DNA of 8,912 nucleotides, taken from the NCBI GenBank assembly GCA_045592225.1, contig JAZNUH010000149.1:1-8912 (forward strand), in the 5' to 3' direction. The first letter of the stretch is position 1. Each line of letters begins with the position of its first letter. The notes under the pieces are model-generated. The model searched no databases. It had not been told where the DNA came from and saw only the letters and a list, made by a program, of their open reading frames with translations. Below are positions 7,151-8,912 of the stretch, one piece after another. The stretch is from JAZNUH01 sp045592225 (GTDB taxonomy: Bacteria > Bacillota > Clostridia > UMGS1883 > UMGS1540). Both the position numbers and the translations under genes were made by a program.

Positions 7151-7219
7151 ACGAACAAACTTCGCCCCCGATGTACCTTTGTACAATCGGGGGTTTATCC
7201 TTCGGCTCAGTTTGTCCGT
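7151..7219 (-). repeat. 69-base two-stem inverted-repeat element
   Basis: An outer pair of 11-base arms (7151-7161 with 7209-7219) encloses an inner stem. In the inner stem CCCCCGAT plus GTAC (7165-7176) pairs with GTAC and ATCGGGGG (7181-7193) over a four-base loop with one bulged base. The single mismatch in the outer stem becomes a G-U wobble only when read as minus-strand RNA, which hints that the minus strand is the functional RNA if there is one. The inner stem is GC-rich in AT-rich surroundings. No target-site duplication is apparent beside it. It may be a small mobile repeat or a structured RNA; I recognise no named family. Confidence 0.55.
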
Positions 7220-7245
7220 TCTAAAGCCTTTTTTCCTATCCCCTC

Positions 7246-7288
7246 AAAAAACTCAGGAGGTGCAAAAAAATTTTACACCTCCCGAGTT
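7246..7288 (-). terminator. minus-strand intrinsic terminator with no gene feeding it
   Basis: Positions 7250-7262 pair with 7276-7288 in a 13-pair stem. One pair is a G-U wobble on the minus strand but an A-C mismatch on the plus strand. On the minus strand the stem is followed by TTTTTT (7246-7251). The loop is A/T-rich. It looks like a strong terminator pointing towards the nfn operon, yet no minus-strand gene lies upstream. It could end a short RNA started near 7317, or shield the operon promoter from stray transcription. Confidence 0.6.
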
Positions 7289-7301
7289 GTGTCGCAACAA
7301 G

Positions 7302-7318
7302 TATCCCGATTTGGGATA
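7302..7318. repeat. short perfect inverted repeat
   Basis: TATCCC (7302-7307) and GGGATA (7313-7318) are perfect complements around a five-base centre. It lies between the minus-strand terminator and the palindrome at 7324-7344, so it would be the first hairpin of any short RNA started from the minus-strand -10 box. Its function is unknown. Confidence 0.45.
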
Positions 7319-7323
7319 TTTTC

Positions 7324-7344
7324 ATTATACCAATAAGGTATAAT
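7324..7344. promoter_or_regulatory. 21-base palindrome holding a -10 box on each strand
   Basis: ATTATACC (7324-7331) and GGTATAAT (7337-7344) are perfect 8-base inverted arms around AATAA. Each arm contains TATAAT, read outward on its own strand, so the palindrome could be two diverging -10 elements, an operator, or both. No good -35 box is found at 16-18 bases on either strand. The nearby XRE-type regulator gene makes an autoregulatory operator conceivable, which is inference. Confidence 0.4.
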
Positions 7345-7637
7345 AGCCTTAACAACCAACGCTAAAGTCGGTTTTAGAATATAAATTTTGCCTCCCTCGT
7401 CGTTAAAATACTCGGAAATATTACCATATTCCCTACGTTTTTGCCTTGATGGCAACAAAATTTATTATTATAAAACTCCAAAGGACCTCAAATGGATGAA
7501 TTTTTGAAGAGATTTTGGTGCGAAGGACGCAGGAAGGCTGCTCGCCTTTCAAGGACGACAAGCCAAAAGATGCCGAAAATTTACCATTTGAGGCATCTTC
7601 AGTGTTGATTGTTAAGGCTAATGTCAAGGTGATTTTT
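7345..7637. other. non-coding leader region ahead of the XRE gene
   Basis: I see no credible gene in this stretch. A weak plus-strand promoter candidate is TTGATG (7446-7451), 17 bases, then TATAAA (7469-7474), which would give a leader of roughly 155 bases. Within the leader are several inverted repeats: CCTCAAATGG (7486-7495) against CCATTTGAGG (7584-7593), AAGATGCC (7567-7574) against GGCATCTT (7592-7599), and a seven-pair stem 7532-7538 with 7544-7550. The last two pairings with 7592-7593 compete, so alternative folds are possible. The frame is open from 7515 into the XRE gene, but no ribosome binding site supports translation from there. Confidence 0.35.
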
Positions 7638-7844
7638 ATGAAATTAAAAGAATTAAGACAAAAAAGAGGTCTTTCCCAACTCAAACTGGCAACAGAGCTG
7701 AATATGTCGCAAAACACAATAAGCAGATATGAAACAGGTGAACGTCAGGCAGGGTATAAAGAGCTTATCGCTCTCGCCGATTATTTTGACGTTTCAATTG
7801 ATTATCTATTAGAAAGAACCGATAATCCGAAGGTTAACAGGTAA
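7638..7844 (+). CDS. small XRE-family helix-turn-helix regulator
   Basis: This 68-residue protein is essentially a single Cro/C1-type DNA-binding domain (about residues 3-58). The turn region is clear: LSQLKLATELNMSQNTISRY (residues 12-31) is the SQ..LA..L..S...IS.YE signature, followed by GERQAGYKELIALADYF and the common ending VSIDYLLERTD. There is no sensor, protease or dimerisation domain beyond the helix bundle. The ATG at 7638 is chosen because AAGGTGA lies 5 bases before it and the HTH begins at once; the frame is open further upstream but lacks domain content. It is not convincingly linked to either neighbour. Candidate targets are the nearby palindrome or its own leader, but no target can be assigned from sequence. 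Confidence 0.85.
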   Translation: MKLKELRQKRGLSQLKLATELNMSQNTISRYETGERQAGYKELIALADYFDVSIDYLLERTDNPKVNR

Positions 7845-7921
7845 CGTCTAGGAAGCCTTTACCCTCAATGACGGCAAATATCAGCTAAGTCAATTTGTCA
7901 AAAATATTTTTAAAAAATGTA

Positions 7922-7950
7922 TTGCATTTATCAAAAAAATGTGTTATAAT
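7922..7950 (+). promoter_or_regulatory. promoter of the tRNA-Glu/tRNA-Met unit
   Basis: A -35 box TTGCAT (7922-7927), a 17-base spacer and a consensus -10 box TATAAT (7945-7950) are present. TG one base ahead of the -10 makes it an extended -10. The start would fall near 7957, about 25 bases before the first tRNA. This is a near-ideal housekeeping promoter, as expected for stable RNA genes. Confidence 0.8.
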
Positions 7951-7981
7951 AGCAAAGCTGTAAGTAATTCAGCGTATATAC

Positions 7982-8056
7982 GGCCCCTTGGTCAAGCGGT
8001 TAAGACATCGCCCTTTCACGGCGGTAACACGAGTTCGATTCTCGTAGGGGTCACCA
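7982..8056 (+). tRNA. tRNA-Glu (anticodon TTC)
   Basis: The acceptor arms GGCCCCT and AGGGGTC pair with one G-U. The anticodon stem (8008-8012 with 8020-8024) holds a seven-base loop with TTC at 8015-8017. The T-arm contains GTTCGAT. The CCA end is encoded (8054-8056). It decodes GAA and GAG glutamate codons. It is separated by five bases from the following tRNA and shares its promoter and terminator. Confidence 0.96.
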
Positions 8057-8061
8057 TTTTC

Positions 8062-8138
8062 GGGCCTTTAGCTCAGTTGGTTAGAGCAACCGGCTCATAA
8101 CCGGTCGGTCCGGGGTTCGAGTCCCTGAAGGCCCACCA
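8062..8138 (+). tRNA. tRNA-Met, elongator type (anticodon CAT)
   Basis: Acceptor arms GGGCCTT and AAGGCCC pair perfectly. The anticodon stem 8089-8093 with 8101-8105 holds the loop CTCATAA with CAT at 8096-8098. The T-arm has GGTTCGAGTCC and CCA is encoded (8136-8138). The paired first base argues against an initiator tRNA. A CAT anticodon could also be the lysidine-modified isoleucine tRNA; the overall sequence resembles clostridial elongator tRNA-Met, but that distinction is not certain. Its last 18 bases recur at 8327-8344. Confidence 0.93.
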
Positions 8139-8140
8139 AC

Positions 8141-8170
8141 AAAAAAAGACACCATCCGGTGTCTTTTTTT
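8141..8170 (+). terminator. terminator of the tRNA unit
   Basis: GACACC (8148-8153) and GGTGTC (8158-8163) pair over the loop ATCC. A run of seven A's before and seven T's after extends the pairing and supplies a T-tract on both strands. It starts 3 bases after the tRNA-Met CCA end and may work in both directions. Confidence 0.88.
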
Positions 8171-8203
8171 GTTGCATACTGCACTGCAAAGGGACTCGAA
8201 CCC
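8167..8203. repeat. 37-base direct repeat, copy 1, with T-arm-like core
   Basis: This stretch matches 8526-8562 at 36 of 37 positions; the one difference is C at 8187 against T at 8546. It begins in the T-tract of the tRNA terminator and ends in GGGACTCGAACCC. The complement of that ending, GGGTTCGAGTCCC, is the same as the T-arm core of the tRNA-Met gene, so the repeat looks tRNA-derived on the minus strand. No full tRNA fold accompanies it. Confidence 0.75.
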
Positions 8204-8326
8204 TGAGAGGGCACGAGCCGTCAATAAAACGGTTGATAACCGTTTTTAGGCGAGTGGTGCGACGGCGGGTACCGAAATGCAAAGCATTTGGGTCGCCAAG
8301 CAAGGCAAATGCGAAGCATGTGCGTC
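8204..8326. other. tRNA-debris segment, no credible gene
   Basis: This segment sits between the first 37-base repeat and the copied tRNA-Met end. It contains several inverted repeats: ACGGTTGATAACCGT around 8229-8243, AAATGCAAAGCATTT around 8276-8290 and AATGCGAAGCAT around 8308-8319. A minus-strand reading frame covers it (8345 to 8073), but its product is the known false protein made by reading tRNA-Met antisense. I take this DNA to be a recombination remnant beside the tRNA genes; function unknown. Confidence 0.5.
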
Positions 8327-8344
8327 GTCCCTGAAGGCCCACCA
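8327..8344 (+). repeat. exact copy of the 3' end of tRNA-Met (attachment-site-like)
   Basis: GTCCCTGAAGGCCCACCA is identical to the last 18 bases of tRNA-Met (8121-8138), covering part of the T-arm, the acceptor strand and CCA. The bases before it are not tRNA-like. Duplicated tRNA 3' ends are the usual scar of site-specific integration into a tRNA gene, and the interval here is only 206 bases. A leftover from deletion between tandem tRNA genes would look similar. Confidence 0.7.
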
Positions 8345-8380
8345 AAAATCGACATTCTTCGACAGAGGAATGTCGATTTT
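8345..8380 (+). terminator. long hairpin, terminator-like, after the tRNA-Met end copy
   Basis: Positions 8345-8357 pair perfectly with 8368-8380, and pairing can continue inward (one G-U) to a four-base loop at 8361-8364, about 16 pairs in all. The arms end in AAAA and TTTT, so it can act as a terminator in either direction. It follows the copied tRNA 3' end directly, as the real terminator follows the real tRNA. Confidence 0.6.
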
Positions 8381-8525
8381 ACTTATTACCTATTCACTCT
8401 TCACTATTCCCTAAAAGGACTTGTCGATTTTTGGAAAGTAATAAGTAATAGTGAAGAAGGAAGAAGTCAATATTGCTTTGCTAATGCAAAGCTTATTTTT
8501 ATATGTCATCTAAACCATTTGCTTC
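8381..8525. repeat. repeat-rich intergenic stretch, no gene
   Basis: ACTTATTAC (8381-8389) is complementary to GTAATAAGT (8439-8447), and TCTTCACTATT (8398-8408) to AATAGTGAAGA (8447-8457). The two pairings cross, so they cannot form one simple hairpin together. GCTTTGC and GCAAAGC (8475-8492) form a seven-pair hairpin with a TAAT loop followed by a T-rich run. No coding signal is seen. It resembles degenerate repetitive filler. Confidence 0.45.
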
Positions 8526-8562
8526 TTTTGTTGCATACTGCACTGTAAAGGGACTCGAACCC
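8526..8562. repeat. 37-base direct repeat, copy 2
   Basis: This is the second copy of the repeat at 8167-8203, displaced by 359 bases, with one difference. It too ends in GGGACTCGAACCC, the complement of a tRNA T-arm core, and is followed by a C/T run. The pair brackets the segment holding the copied tRNA-Met end. Confidence 0.75.
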
Positions 8563-8579
8563 CTTTTTTTAACTTTCAT

Positions 8580-8609
8580 TTGACATCCACCTTCTGCATA
8601 TGCTATACT
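8580..8609 (+). promoter_or_regulatory. promoter of the transporter gene, with flanking inverted repeat
   Basis: A consensus -35 box TTGACA (8580-8585), an 18-base spacer and TATACT (8604-8609) are present, with TG one base ahead of the -10. The predicted start is near 8616. The inverted arms TTCTGCA (8592-8598) and TGCAGAA (8614-8620) straddle the -10 box symmetrically and could be an operator. No known regulator matches from memory. Confidence 0.7.
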
Positions 8610-8648
8610 ATCCTGCAGAATAATCGATAATTTAAAAGGAGTACTGTT

Positions 8649-8912
8649 ATGATACCTGCAATTATTCTTTTTGCCGTTACATACATATTAATGCTTATCT
8701 TCGGCAAATACCGTCCTTATATTGCAATCGCATCGGGACTTATATTTATTTTCACAGGTATGCTTCCTGTAAATGAAATATGGGGCTCACTTGACTGGAA
8801 TGTAATACTTATGATAGCCGGCACAATGGGTCTTGTTGCCCTGTTTACCGAAAGCAGGATGCCCGCCCTTTTAGCCGATATGGTTATGGAAAAGGTGCCC
8901 AATGTAAAATGG
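8649..8912 (+). CDS. SLC13/ArsB-type (ion transporter superfamily) permease, N-terminal part
   Basis: The frame is open from the ATG at 8649 to the window edge (88 codons, no stop), so the gene is incomplete here. AAGGAG lies 7 bases before the ATG. The product is strongly hydrophobic: a first membrane segment at about residues 2-18 (IPAIILFAVTYILMLIF), a short charged loop GKYRP, a second at about 22-41, then DWNVILMIAGTMGLVALFTES (49-69), which forms the third segment. The WNVI..IAG.MG..ALF pattern followed by a hydrophobic amphipathic stretch is typical of the ArsB/NhaD/SLC13 fold. The substrate cannot be told: arsenite, Na+/H+, citrate or dicarboxylates are all possible for the superfamily. 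It has its own promoter and is not part of the operons to the left. Confidence 0.75.
   Translation, partial: MIPAIILFAVTYILMLIFGKYRPYIAIASGLIFIFTGMLPVNEIWGSLDWNVILMIAGTMGLVALFTESRMPALLADMVMEKVPNVKW

Noticed and set aside
7165..7196. Plus-strand intrinsic terminator
   Set aside because: The hairpin is strong but followed only by TTTATCC on the plus strand, and no plus-strand gene lies upstream of it.
7515..7637. N-terminal extension of the XRE regulator
   Set aside because: The frame is open, but no ribosome binding site precedes the upstream start, the added residues resemble no domain, and the ATG at 7638 has a good site and begins directly at the HTH.
7433..7717. Minus-strand reading frame of 94 residues opposite the XRE gene
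   Set aside because: It overlaps the well-supported XRE gene antisense and has no recognisable domain or ribosome binding site.
8073..8345. Minus-strand reading frame of 90 residues ending in a DSNPGPTGYEPVALTN-like stretch
   Set aside because: This is the familiar false protein produced by translating a tRNA-Met gene antisense; it overlaps tRNA-Met, the terminator and the debris.
8288..8548. Plus-strand reading frame of 86 residues across the repeat region
   Set aside because: It covers the copied tRNA end, the terminator hairpin and low-complexity repeats, with no ribosome binding site and no recognisable domain.

Overview
The window looks like a strictly anaerobic, fermenting member of the Clostridia (Bacillota). 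The evidence is a trimeric electron-bifurcating [FeFe]-hydrogenase, an NfnAB transhydrogenase, strong AGGAGG-type ribosome binding sites, AT-rich intergenic DNA, CCA-encoding tRNA genes and Rex-like operators. The genus cannot be named from sequence alone.

Layout. Positions 1-240 hold no credible gene. They carry a striking array in which a fixed heptamer (TCGATAT or its complement ATATCGA) alternates with small hairpins whose stems all differ in sequence. Positions 268-6975 are one minus-strand transcription unit. A promoter with an extended -10 (6947-6975) and a good Rex-like operator between it and the first start codon lead into nfnA, nfnB, hydC, hydB, hydA and a small thioredoxin-fold [2Fe-2S] ferredoxin. 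The unit closes at a GNRA-loop intrinsic terminator (268-296). Adjacent genes are 1 to 15 bases apart or overlap, and several ribosome binding sites sit in the last codons of the gene before.

Positions 6976-7637 are mostly non-coding but rich in structure: a second weaker Rex-like site, a 69-base two-stem element, a minus-strand terminator with no gene feeding it, and a palindrome containing a -10 box on each strand. A small XRE-type regulator follows on the plus strand (7638-7844). A tRNA-Glu/tRNA-Met pair comes next (7982-8138), with its own strong promoter and terminator. The following 430 bases hold tRNA-derived debris: an exact 18-base copy of the tRNA-Met 3' end and two near-identical 37-base direct repeats that include a T-arm-like core. 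The window ends inside a plus-strand membrane transporter of the SLC13/ArsB type (8649 onward), which has its own promoter.

How the genes work together. NfnAB couples NADH and reduced ferredoxin to NADPH formation, reversibly. HydABC couples NADH and reduced ferredoxin to H2, reversibly. Placing both under one promoter with Rex-like sites suggests a single NADH/NAD+-responsive module that balances NADH, NADPH, ferredoxin and H2 during fermentation. The metabolic roles rest on family knowledge; the joint regulation and any physical complex are inference.
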